Assembly (NCBI RefSeq): GCF_029852145.1 | Contig: NC_079974.1 | Span: 22,112,082-22,176,081, forward strand | Source of the DNA: Microplitis mediator | Taxonomy: Eukaryota; Arthropoda; Insecta; Hymenoptera; Braconidae | Length of the DNA: 64,000 nucleotides | Direction: 5' to 3' | Shown here: in pieces, positions 43,659 through 54,852 of the stretch | Layout of the letters: every line of letters begins with the position of its first letter | Numbering within the stretch: the stretch's first letter is position 1 | Position numbers and translations under genes: made by a program | Notes under the pieces: model-generated | Seen by the model: the letters and a program-made list of their open reading frames with translations, nothing else | What the model was told of the DNA's origin: nothing | The model's database searches: none

Positions 43659-43999
43659 CTGCAACGAGGAAACCCAAGCTCTACATCTCGATTTTTTTTT
43701 CCTCCCGTGAAGAAAAAAATTTATTTTCATTATAAAAAAAAAAGTCAAGTAAGAAAATAATTGAGGATGCAAAAAATAAAAGTGCCACGTCGCGATTTTC
43801 CAAGTGCGCGACAAAGTCTAGACTCGACCTGATTTTTTATCAGCTGATAAGAGAAAATTTTAAATCAAAGTATTTGTTATTAATTTTTTTTTTGCTATGA
43901 AAATTTTTACTGCCAACTTTTACTTAATGTTTGAGTCGAAAAATAAAATGGATTTTAAAAAACTTAAATAATAAGGGAGTAAATAAAATAAAATCGTAC
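43659..43999. other. intron between common exon 4 and the HTH exon
   Basis: About 340 bases. It begins with the donor GTACGA next to exon 4 and ends at the HTH exon acceptor. AT-rich, with nothing else recognised. The 3' part has a good pyrimidine tract (TTTTTTTTTCTTCACGGG, then TTTCCTCGTTGCAG). Confidence 0.6.
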
Positions 44000-44174
44000 C
44001 AGGGTGAGATGAATCATGGGACGGTCCGGCTCGGTTGTTATCTGGTTCTAAGTCATTCGTGTCATTAAAGTCGTCATCAAGCGTCAAGTCTTCTACACTT
44101 TCTTCAGGGTCCTCCAGGTACTCAGACTTTGGCTCAATCAAGGTATCATTAGGCTCAGGTTTTTCCACAGGCAT
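44000..44174 (-). CDS. lola: lola common exon 4 (acidic linker)
   Basis: A 175-bp exon, acceptor at 44175-44176, donor GTACGA just below 44000. It starts in phase 0 and leaves one base (G). It encodes IEPKSEY ... ESVEDLTLDDDFND, recognisably the Drosophila lola IEPKAEY ... NVEDLTLDEED segment. Acidic, low complexity; a likely cofactor-contact region between BTB and the variable tail. It ends at HPG, the splice point for the HTH exon and, via exon 5, for the finger exons. Confidence 0.9.
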
Positions 44175-44474
44175 CTGCAATTAAAAATTCATCATTAGAA
44201 AAAAATATTCCTATTAATAAATAAAAAAATTTCGTAAAAGATTTGTAGTTGTGTTTAAAAAATGTTTCATGCCGTTTCCGAACTGACCAAGTCATGGTAA
44301 TAAGACGCGACAGTAGGATAGAGCAGGATCTTTAATCTGCCAACGAAGCGAGAGAAGTTGAGTGTAAAACTCAACCTCCATTAGGCGCTGGCGCTCAGAA
44401 ATTAAATTTTTAGCGAAAAATTCAAGTGTCTTCTGAAGTGTGATAAAAAAAATGATCAGGAAAAAATAAATTAC

Positions 44475-44721
44475 CTGTAGCATTTCGTCGGCGGGTTTGG
44501 TTAGTTGTTGCATGAGAGCTGATCTGCCAAGTGAGTCGGCGGATTCAGACATTGATTTTTCATCAGCGATCGGTGCTACGCCAGGAGCAGGCACGTTCAT
44601 TGGTTGATGAGACATGTCGCTCGAGTTAGAGGTTTCGTGGTTGTCAATAGGGTTGTCATCGTTCAAGCTTCTTCTCCTATATCTTTTACGTTTTCGTCCG
44701 TTCGGACTTACTGAGCCTTCC
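44475..44721 (-). CDS. lola: lola common exon 3
   Basis: A 247-bp exon, acceptor at 44722-44723, donor GTAATT at 44474-44469. It starts with the last base of a split arginine codon and ends in phase 0 after MLQ. It holds EGSVSPNGRKRKRYRRRS, a strongly basic cluster that should act as nuclear localisation signal and matches SREGSSSPSRRRRKVRRRS in Drosophila lola. The rest is S/P/M-rich and poorly conserved. Confidence 0.9.
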
Positions 44722-44809
44722 CTGTAAGCAAATATAAATAAAAAATTAATTTAAAAACCAGTAACTCCTGGTAATGACTGGTGATTAATGACTGGCAGTC
44801 GACAATTAC

Positions 44810-45216
44810 CTGGAGGAAATGCCTTTAGATAATGAGGGGCTTGCAGAGTCTTCAGGTAAATCGCCAACAGATGTTTGTGCCAGACTTTGACGTGGAACTT
44901 TACTGTTTTTCTCAATGGTGAGGCCGGAAGACGAGTGAGGAATGTCCAACGATGGAGCAGTAGGTTGAGGTGCAGTCTTTTGGGATCTTGTTTCCGCCTT
45001 ACTGCTGCCGCTTGTGTTACCACCGCTGCCAGTTTTACTTTCAGAGAGCCCTTTTATTTGTAGGGACTCTGCGGCTTTTAGTAGCGCTGCCAATTGGTCT
45101 TGGGAAATATTTACTTCTCCCCTGTACATGTAGTCCATCATGGCTTTGAGTTCTTTAAACTTTACGTCTTTGAGGATAAAGACTGGATGTTTGTCATAAT
45201 GTTCGCTTAACAGACC
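44810..45216 (-). CDS. lola: lola common exon 2 (second half of BTB domain)
   Basis: A 407-bp exon, acceptor at 45217-45218, donor GTAATT at 44809-44804. It begins GLLSEHYDKHPVFILKDVKF and contains MMDYMYRGEVNISQDQLAAL and ESLQIKGLSE, the highly conserved C-terminal half of the BTB domain used for dimerisation and cofactor binding. An S/T/P-rich linker of about 65 residues follows. It ends with two bases of a split arginine codon. Confidence 0.93.
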
Positions 45217-45877
45217 CTGTAATCAAATAAATACATAATCAGATGATGGCAAATTACCTATTGCATAATAAATAATCAATGACAATGATGATGATGATTA
45301 TTATCAAGTAATGGCAAAGCTAAATATCGATTGAGTCATGAATAAAAAAGTTATCAGGGCGAGTTCCCTGGAACCGGCCATCTTGCTTTCCCTGTATTGA
45401 TCAGGACTCGCAGGAGGGGATGCCCCCTCTCTGAACCTCCTGTTTCCCAGGTCTGCTTCTGCTCACTGGCGGCCATCTTGTGTTTCGACATCACCTCCTC
45501 GCCTCTCTTTCTATTTGGTATTGATCTAACGCTCGGGCCGGCGACGCCAACCACTATCGACCTGGTCTTTCTTTCTTTCTTTTTTTTTTTACCTCTCCCA
45601 GCTCATTTTCTCTTTTCATTCTCATGATACCCAACACCAAATGACTCAATCGTTAAATATTTTTACCGTTACTACTTTTTACTTCTAATCAATGCTCTAC
45701 TTTTTTTTCTGAATCAACTCTGGTTTTTTCCAGGTACAAAATTTTGAATTTCAACTCTACTTTTTTTTTTTTTTTATCAAGACAAAGATTTTAATTTTTT
45801 TTTTTTTTTAAGAGAATGAAATTTTATGGAGATCAATAATGAAATGATAAAAATGAATAATAAAAAATGATATTTAC
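45217..45877. other. BTB-splitting intron of lola
   Basis: A 661-base intron between common exons 1 and 2, with donor GTAAATATC on the exon 1 side. It contains a GC-richer segment at 45360-45560 with GCCATCTTG twice, and long T tracts (45760-45815). A minus-strand frame at 45354-45554 resembles nothing known and lacks splice support. Confidence 0.7.
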
Positions 45878-46054
45878 CTCAAAGTATGGACTACACGCGG
45901 AGAGGACAACTTTGTGGGCCTTTAGGTACTTCCCCTCCGCTGCTAGGGTGCAGTCAACCAGTGTACCGCTTTCCAGCAATGTATCGAAGTTTTGTATAAG
46001 CGTCGTCTGGTGGTTGTTCCACCGAAGGCAGAACTGCTGGTCGTCGTCCCCCAT
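45878..46054 (-). CDS. lola: lola common exon 1, start codon and first half of BTB
   Basis: The coding part of the first shared exon; the exon itself probably starts at 46102 after an acceptor (CGTCTACAG). The start is the ATG at 46054: MGDDDQQFCLRWNNHQTTL is the standard Lola N-terminus. An in-frame ATG further up (46120) lies beyond the acceptor. The exon runs through VVLSACSPYFE to a donor at 45877. The BTB domain mediates homo- and heterodimers in the nucleus; 59 codons here. Confidence 0.93.
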
Positions 46055-46102
46055 GATATCGTGTCTTTGTTGCAGCTTCGTATCAATAATGGTCAGGGTG
46101 GA

Positions 46103-47408
46103 CTGTAGACGACCGATCACAATTCAAAAACAAAAAGAAATAATAATGCCTATTATTATTTAAATTCATCAGTCTTGGCACAAACGGTTTTAAATCGCGT
46201 AGCAAATGTTGTTTGTTTGTTTAAATAATTTTAAAGTTTTATTTAAATGAATTTGTGGTGACGCGACGCGAAAGCTCCGTGACGTTGGAGAGAAGCTTCC
46301 AAAATGGCTGTGATGCAAGCGCGTCCGGCTAGTATGGCCTTTTTCCTTTGTGCGTGTCCTCCTAACGGTAACGACTTTGCTCTAAACCGATCAGAATCTG
46401 AGTGGGGATGATGCGGGAGGTGAACGCAAAATGTATTGCGCAGACGCGACATGGAAACTTCGAGTTATCCAATGCTGCGCACACGGTTACTGCGCAGTTA
46501 ACGACTACCGGCTTACAAGAAAATCAGGGATGGCCCACTAAATATTCAAGTGCCCAAAAAATTATTTTCTTTGTTGTAAATTTTAAATTTTTTAATTTTG
46601 ACAAAAATTCAAATTTGAATTTACGCGCGATTATTTAAATAATTTGAATTTGTAAAATTGATGGCAAATATTTAAAATTTATTTTGGAGAATTTAATTTA
46701 CAAGTGACGCGATGAAAAATCAATTGAGCAAGTTGTTGAAAACCGCGCAAACTCAGTAGAATTTTATTGTTAAATATTCAATGGTGGGGATGTTGAAGCA
46801 ACGATCGACCAACTTTATTATTAAACGCTTGCGCGCCAACTATTGCGTAATTTATTTATATTATTATTGAGATAAAATTGCGTTACTCGCGATGTTAAGG
46901 TAAAATTGATTTAATTAATTATTTAAATTTATTTTAAAAAATTTTAAATTCAATTCAAAAAAATTCTAGTGGAAAAATAAAAATAAATTTAAAATTCAAG
47001 TACGCGGTGATAAAAAATTCAAGTCTAAGCACAAAAGGTTGTTAGACTTGTCCTCTTTCCCCCATCATAAATTCCCCGTGGAAACACAACGACGAACGGG
47101 GGCACCCAATATGGCCGCCAACGGGGTCGATCCCGGACAAAATGGCGAAAACTCAAATGAAAATTCGACGCGAAAAATATTTTAAATTCAAAAATTAATT
47201 AAACGTCGTAAGCTCACAATATAATTTACGACGACTATTTTTTTTCAAAGACAATAATATTTATGATTCAATTAAATTATTATGTAAAGGAAGTTGTTGG
47301 TATTGATCGCATGCACGATTTTCCAGCGTCACGTTCACGAATCCGCGATAAAGTGGAAAATAATCGAGATAAAAAATTGAAAAAATGTTAAAGTGATTGT
47401 GGACTCAC
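46103..47408. other. intron and upstream region 5' of the lola start exon
   Basis: About 1.3 kb. No coding region recognised. It contains GCCAT-type motifs (AAAATGGCTG near 46302, ATGGCCGCCA near 47112, AAATGGCG near 47142). It ends, reading on the minus strand from 47408, with the strong donor GTGAGTCC of a candidate untranslated exon. Confidence 0.5.
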
Positions 47409-47700
47409 CAGTAATCAAGTGGACAACAAATAATTTATCACAAAATAGTTTTAGTTTTAAAAAAAAAAATAATTTAAATAAAACACCCTGGAGCTTCCAA
47501 CGCGACGTGCGTTCTAAGCGCTGCCCTTCACGACAATGGCGTAAGTTCCGTTGCCCGACCCCACCACCATCGCCACCATAGAACCGACGCGCAACGCCGG
47601 CGAGCTAACACCGGGATAGAAAGAGATAGAGCTAGAGAAAAGAGAGAAGAGAAATTTTCGATTACCATGCACGTACCGACCCCCCTTTTCCGGAAACTCA
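47409..47700 (-). other. lola: candidate lola 5' untranslated first exon (proximal)
   Basis: On the minus strand ATTACTG is followed by GTGAGTCC (donor at 47408-47401), an excellent donor consensus. Upstream lies a GC-richer stretch (47500-47700) with GCGCGTCGG-type sequence, unlike the AT-rich surroundings. It could be spliced to the acceptor before 46102. The upstream end is not determined. Confidence 0.45.
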
Positions 47701-48319
47701 ACCGACATTCAAATGTTGAGGAAAAAAAAATTTATAATTAAAATAAAAAAAATAAAAAAAAATTGAGTAAATAAAAAAAAAACAACAAACAATTACGTCA
47801 TTTGTTTTCAAATTTCAAATAATTAAATAAATGCAATTTTAAATTTTTTAAATTTCGCGGGAAAGTAAATAATTTTAAAATAATTAAATCAATTCGTTTA
47901 AATTGCGGTATTGAGTAATCGTTGGAGGTAATTAGAGTTAAAATATGTTAGGAAAAAAAAAAAAAATTACAACACATAGATTTGTCGCCGTGCAATGGTC
48001 ATACAATGGCGGCCTAGATGAACTAACGAGACAAGATGGCGATGAGTGAGAAAAAAGCGCGGAAAAATGACGCAATTAATTAAAAATACGCATAAATTAT
48101 AATAAAAAATATTAAAAATAAATATTGTTAATGTAAATATTTAATTTGAATGAGTTAATTAATTAAAATTATTAATAAAAGTCAGTCTGAGAGATCGCGT
48201 CTAAAAGGACGCCGCGTCACCACAAGTTCGGACAAACGTTTACGTTAGTAATTCAAAAAATGACAATTAAAATATTAAATAATATGTTATTTATATAAAA
48301 ATGTAAATATGTAACTCAC

Positions 48320-48750
48320 CTACGTTGGCACAGTCTATAAATTATCACAAAAGTTTAAAAAAAGGAAAAACTACGTCCGGCGATCCGGTCCTCTGCGTGC
48401 ACTATCCGAGCGTCTTGGGTTCTTTTTACACAATGGCTGCTCCTCGGGCTGTAACGATCGAACGAGGCTGCCAGAGCTTGCTCACCAGCTCAGCACAAAC
48501 GGAAATAATATCTCCCTGGTGGGGAGAAACGCGGCGCAGAAGACGCAATAGCTCCCACCGCGCAGCTGTTAGTTTTCAGTGGAACGCGTCGAGTGAAATG
48601 ACTCAGTGCCGTCTTAAAAATTCAAAAATCCCGCGCTCTCAAAATTTCAAATTTCCAAATCCACACCTCCCAATTTTCCAAAATCCCATCACTCACCAGC
48701 CCACCTCTGACTCCTACACCCCCGCAATTTTTTAAATAAAAATTGCGCGG
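48320..48750 (-). other. lola: candidate lola 5' untranslated first exon (distal)
   Basis: On the minus strand CCAACGTAG is followed by GTGAGTTAC (donor 48319-48311), close to consensus. The upstream 400 bases are GC-richer and contain no long frame on this strand. A second promoter for lola would fit the known use of several promoters in Drosophila. The upstream end is a guess. Confidence 0.42.
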
Positions 48751-48971
48751 GAATTTTAAAAAAATTAAAAATTCAAATTTTAAAATTCCGCGGGCGCGTT
48801 AAAATTACTGAGCCAGGCCTGATAATCCTTAGCTTGGCGTCGAGGATTCTCTGTAGCTTAACGTCGGGGAATTGCGTCGACTCCGTTGGTGGGAAAAGGC
48901 GTGGGTTTCCGTTTGGGTGTCTATTCACCACTTACTGCAACCGGGCACAGGCACGGTAGAGAACTACCGAG

Positions 48972-48995
48972 TATATATATATATATATATATATA
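48972..48995. repeat. (TA)n microsatellite
   Basis: A run of about twelve TA units, uninterrupted. Likely polymorphic in length. No relation to a coding region. Confidence 0.9.
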
Positions 48996-51900
48996 GATGG
49001 TAAGCACAGTTGCAGAAATGTCGATGTATAGAAGTAGAAGAGCAGAGCAGAGAAGAGAAGGAAAAAATATGGGAACTAGAAGTGGAAAGCAGGAGAGAGA
49101 AGGAGCTAAAATAGAAAAAGAAAAAATCGGGGTCCACAACAAAATCGCTTAATCGGTTTGCGCCATCATCGTCTTGCGCTACTTGACTATACCTCACTGT
49201 ACATTTGTAATCTATAGTCTACATTATGCTCGAGGTATACTCGGGTCCAGGTGCCGGACTGTAGCGTTTTCACCAAGTAGACCAACTACAATGTGTACTC
49301 TCTCATCTACACTCTACACTCTAGACTCAGTTCACTCTGCTCTACAGTAGTGATATCTCCCTCTTTCTCACTCCCTCTCGCCAGTGCGGCAACGCAAAAC
49401 GGAACCGTACCCAGTGCTGGCACTGGCTGCCGCTCTCTCTCGAGCCGCGAGAGTGAGAGACTTTGCCTGTACTGGCTTTTACACAACACTCGCCGCTTGT
49501 CACACGTCGCGGTGCGACGTAGTCGTGTTATCATACATCCCGGTACACAAAATAAACGTGATTTATACATACATATAAATATAAATATAAATAAATATAT
49601 AAACTTGTAATAATATATTTGCTAAAGTAAATGACAATTCGCGGGATAAATTTTTAAAATTTAAACCAACTGACAGTGACATTTTAAAATTTTCTATTTT
49701 TTATTTTAAGTGAAATTTAAAAACGCGAGTTTATTTATTTTTACTAGTGCAATTTAACGGGCCTACAGAGGCCCAATTGCACAATTATTTGTTTATTGTT
49801 TACTATTTATTGCCTTGTTCACCATAACATCTTTAAGAGCTGATTTGTCATACGGGTCATGGTAAGGTAGGAAAAAAAAATAATCGTATATTTTTATTAG
49901 TCATTGTCAATTAATTAAATTATTTTTTATAAATAATAACAATGATAATTATCATTATTACGATGATAATAACAGTAATTAGGGTCTTTTGAATCTGTAT
50001 TTTCAAACGCGGCAGTTTGACAGCGAGGGAACGTGGATTTGTTTTGGACACTTGACGCGCCAAATTTAAATTAAACCGCTCGATAATATATTAATTGCTA
50101 ATCATTTTAAATTCGATAATTAGTTTTATTATTATCATTGTTATTATTATTGTAATTTTTAAGTAAATAATATAAAGGTAATAATAATTAATGATAATTT
50201 AAAAAAATGACAGTTCCCGCGGTTAATTTAAAATCGCCGGAGGCAAGTTCAGGTCACGTGTATTTGACTGTACGTTAAATAAACACTCAATCGAGCTCAT
50301 AAATTAAACAATTACGTCACCAAATACTTCCTGAATAATTGAGTCTTATCGTCACTTAATCTTATCATCAAGTAATAAATTTTAAAAATAAATACAAGTA
50401 CAGTACAATAGGACACACTGGCCCAGTTCGTCTAGAAAGGCACCAGGAAAATACGATATCAGTAATCGAAGTTTGAATGTACGTGCAGACTCCAGTCCCA
50501 GTAATTGATTGATTGTCGGTATCATCAGCCCGGAATTAGTGACTGATGATTGCCAGTAGCAATAAACCATAGGGAAGTAAACCGCAGGCTGATGGTCCCG
50601 GTCGTTGACAAGGAAAATAAATGAAGCAGACGCATAAGGATTTTCTTGAGATCCTTCACGGTTGTAGGCAGCAAGTATTCTCTTGGTTGCAGTGATAAAG
50701 AGAAATGCTGGCTAGAAAGCAGGTCTTGAGTTGTTGAATCTAGGCCACCCCGATGCTGCCGTACACATTCTCCACAATTTAACAGTGTCCGTATCGGCCT
50801 TGCTTACTTTACCTCACATTACTTGCTCTCTATACACTCATTGCGTCCATCTTTACGGCAGTAACACTAAAAATATTTAATTCCACCCATTTCCATTCAC
50901 CTCCAGTTCCACCTCCAGCCGTATCTCAGTCCCGACCTCTCTCTTTCATCCTCATCTCCATCTCCATTATCTTTGTTCTCCATTATTGTCACTGCACGCA
51001 TGACACAGGAAGTAAAAATGAAGATATATAAATGTAAATCCACTAAAAATACGCGTACTTATGATAAATAAGAGTCTGTAAGAGTAAAAAAGGATAATAT
51101 ATTTGTAAATGGGAGAAAGAAAAAACATCAGGTGAATTATCATGGTTGACAAGCAGCTAAAGATGCTCAGAATGAAAGGAGGCATGTGAAGCTCTCTCTC
51201 GCCTTTCTTGTCTTTGTCATTTTCTCTTTTGTCCCCTCTCGACATCTCGCAAACTAAAACTCGAACTTGCTTCTTTCCCTCGATTTCCCTCCCCCTCCCA
51301 CTATTCTATCTCTTTTTCTTTCTTTCTTCTCCGGTCCTCCCGGGCCGCACTTCTCATCACAGAAAGCCTTCTACGTACATATACACCTTATACATATATA
51401 TAGAATACAGTCTTCGATTTTTCGCTACCATACTTCGCTTTTATCTTTGTCTAAAAAGAATAAAAAATAAAATAAAACCCACACCAGCTCTTTCCTCGTT
51501 GCGATATCTACCGTTATTCATCCGGACATTTCTGGCCATTTTTCTTCCTTTTCTCTCGTTTCTTTTCCCCTTTACTTTCAAGGATTGGATGTATATATAC
51601 ATATATATATATAAAGCAAAGTAAAGTAAAGGCAGGAGAGGAGGCAGAGGAGGCAGTAGAGTAGAATGGAAGTAAAGTCTCAAAGCGCCATGAGAGGGAT
51701 ATAACACACAAGAAGTAAAGGAAAAAGAGCACGGAGAGAGACGTTAAGAGAAATAAAATGATAAAAAAATATATATATTCTCTTTTTCTCTGTAGTTCTT
51801 GGTGCTTTAGCTCTTTCTCCACTGCGTTCTCTACAAGTTGCCCAAGCACCAGTCGAAGCAGACAACTTCTTTTTACTTTTATATTCCTCGTCTTAGTCAT

Positions 51901-53487
51901 TTTTTATTTTCCGTTCTCCTCATCCACTCATTCCTCTATGCTTCGTTGGAAACCAACTCGAGGAACGTGAATGTGAAGTAGAAGCAGGAGCAGAACACCC
52001 GGAGCAAGAAGAAGAATAATAATAAGAAGAAGAAGAAGCTGAAGCAAGAGAAGCAGAGAACAGTTTGCCAACGGCAAACCCTCCTTGCCTTTCACCCGAC
52101 CTCTTCCTCACCTCTCTCTCTCCATTCCTCAGTCTACGTCTTGCCAAGCGACCGCCACCCGCCACCCACATCCTGTTTCTTCAGCAAACCCAACGAAGGA
52201 GACTAACTGAGGAGCCAGAGAGGAAAGAAAAAGCCTTCACTTCTTATTCTGTACTCCACCAATGAGAGTAAAACGAGCAAGACCATATTATCTTTTCTTA
52301 TTATTTTTATGCTTTTACCTTTTCTCGCTCATTCTCGTTCTTACATCCACATATATCTAGCCTACAGTAACTCAAATATTTAAAATTCAAAATTTAACGT
52401 TATTTCTTCTTGGAGAGAGAGTAAAATAAAAAATCTCTCTAATTTACTTGGCTACACAGCATTCTTATTTTTTATTATTCTGAAGCTTTCTTCCGGGTTT
52501 GGTATTCTCTCATCACCCATTCGTACTTGAGGATGGATCTTATACATATTCTTTGAGCCCTTATACGCTCAACTCTATACTATACCTTATCTCTCTCAAG
52601 TTTCTCATTGTCCAACGGCCATCTGTCTCTACCAGCTTTTTCATCCCAGCGCTTTCATCCCTTTGCTTCACCCCGATACAAAGAGACTCTCTTATCCTTG
52701 TCCGCCCACCCGCACACTACATCCCCCTTTGCTTCTTTCCCGTTATGTCTTCCCACCATTTTCTACTCTGCTGCTAAGCTACATTCTACACTAGTCCCAG
52801 TTCTATTCGTCCAAGTCCAGAGCCACCACTATAACTACCCCCTACCCCACCACCCTCTTTCTGCCCCTTTCTTCGTGCAGTCGTAGTCGGCAACGACTCA
52901 AGTACCGAGAAAGCCAAAGAGAAAAGGGAGACCAGGAAAAAAGCACCCTCACTAAGAGAACCCATTTCCACCCTTTCCCTCCATGCCCATTCTACCTTTC
53001 TTCGATCCGTTCTCTCCATCTCGTGATATTTTACCTTATATATTTTTTATTTTATTTCATTCCACTTTTTTTTTTTAACCTCATTTTTTTTCTCAACCTT
53101 ATCTTTTTTTCAACATCCTTATTCTTATTATCGCCTGTTTCATTTATTTTTTTCTCATTGCTCGTGCACGCAAAGCGCCATATTTGAATTTGTGTCACAT
53201 TCATACTTTGAAATACGGAGACAAGTAAAAAAAGAAAGGAAAAAAGATGACGTGGCTGCACGTGCATCTCTTGAAACCCTTTTAAGGGTTGGATTGAATT
53301 TTAAAAAATATCATAGCCCTCGTATCTTTTTTTAGAAACATACATTCATATATATGTATATATATATATGTATCTATGTACCACATATGCATCAATGTTA
53401 TGCTGTAACGTATTCTAGTTTACTGGCGACCTTGAATGACGTCACGTCACACCCCCATGATACTCAACTGCGCATTATATACAACAG

Positions 53488-53490
<3 letters not shown>

Positions 53491-53527
<37 letters not shown>
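53491..53527. repeat. (TA)n microsatellite
   Basis: About eighteen uninterrupted TA units, the longest simple repeat in the window. A shorter run lies near 54296-54312. Confidence 0.92.
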
Positions 53528-53529
<2 letters not shown>

Positions 53530-54852
53530 CCCCTATCTATTCACACAGGATTATTCATATTTACCCTTATCTACTCTCTCCCTATTTTCCTTGGCATTAT
53601 CTTATTTTTTTTCACTCATTAATTAATTTTCCCGGTTGTTTTTTATTTGAAATTTTTCCAGCTCCCGCTTTAATTGACAAAAAAAATTTCCGTATTTTTT
53701 TAAAGAAAAATAATGATGATAATAAGCGGAGCAATGAAACGTAAATTACGGATAAAAAATAAACAATAATGATAATGATAAAAAAAATCGGGGAACAGGT
53801 GAGAGGATGAGAGAGACGGAACTGCAGGAGGTGAGATAAGAGTGAACCGTCGCGTAAATGAAAGGTAAAGGAGTTACAGGAACAAGTTGATATATAAAAA
53901 AAATTAATATAAATAAAATGAGAATAAGATGAAGCGAAGGGCATCTGAGAATGTAGTACTGTTACCTTACGGTACAGAAGACGGAAATTAGGACTACTTT
54001 GCCACGCTCCCGTGGACTCCTGATTCATCGCTTTCTCGCGACGTCTTTAATTCATATTTTCTTTTATTTTTATTTATATACTTTTTTTTAGTTATTATTA
54101 TTTTGTGCCCGTGTTTTTATCTTATTCTAAACCAATGCGGTTTCATTCCATTCTCTTAAATTTATTATTATTGTTATTGTTGTAGTTGATGTAAATATGG
54201 GTTATTTGAGTGAGGGAAAGCCCGGATACCGGTCAACAAATTCAGCGCGTGAGTGACGTTGGAAAACGCGCGGATGAAAGTGTGATACGGTGTACATATA
54301 TATATATATATGAACAAATAATATGTATGTATGTGAGGCAGCGTGTGGATGTGGATGTGGTAAATGTGATAGGATAGGAAAAGAGAATGAAAAAAAAAAA
54401 AAGTTAAAGAGGTAGGAGTTACAGGATGTGTATGGAGTATAGTAGTATGTAGGGAAAGGCATAGAATAATGTTTAAGTAGAGGGAAAAAATTGTTTGCCA
54501 CTCTATCTATGTAGAAAGTATTGCTGGGTTTATGTAGTTATAAGTATGTGGGTAAAACTTGATGGGAAATTTTTAAATATGTACAGCACATTAAATATCT
54601 ACGCGAAACTTCTTATATATGTATAGGTATACGTAGACGTATATTTATGCTTATAGGATAGTGTAAATTAATATCTAAGTAAATATAGTTTGGCTTTGGC
54701 TTTCTTACTCCTTTATTTTCTAACTTAAATTATCGTTTAATGACTTTACTGTCACAAGACGATAATTATTAGACGGATTTTTATCTCTGTCGTAATTATT
54801 ATTTAGTTTTTTTTTATACGCGAAGGAATTAATTATTTTTTTTAAGGAAAAT

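Larger units (their letters stand above)
48751..54850. other. lola-psq intergenic region, part 1
   Basis: No gene supported. From about 50880 to 53000 the plus strand is pyrimidine-rich (CTCTCTTTC, CTTTCTTTCTTC and similar). From 51600 to 52060 purine-rich blocks (GAGGAGGCAGAGGAGGCAG, AGAAGAAGAAGAAG) alternate. Long frames here on both strands are low-complexity by-products of these tracts and have no recognisable domains. It may hold promoters and 5' untranslated exons of both genes. Confidence 0.5.

Noticed and set aside
45354..45554. Minus-strand frame of 66 codons in the BTB intron
   Set aside because: It resembles no family, has no acceptor and donor pair in frame, and lies between two exons whose junction is fixed by the BTB sequence.
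50960..54030. Several frames of 80-140 codons on both strands
   Set aside because: They follow CT- or GA-rich simple sequence and TA microsatellites, and read as S/L/F/P- or K/R/E-rich low complexity without start-site or splice logic.
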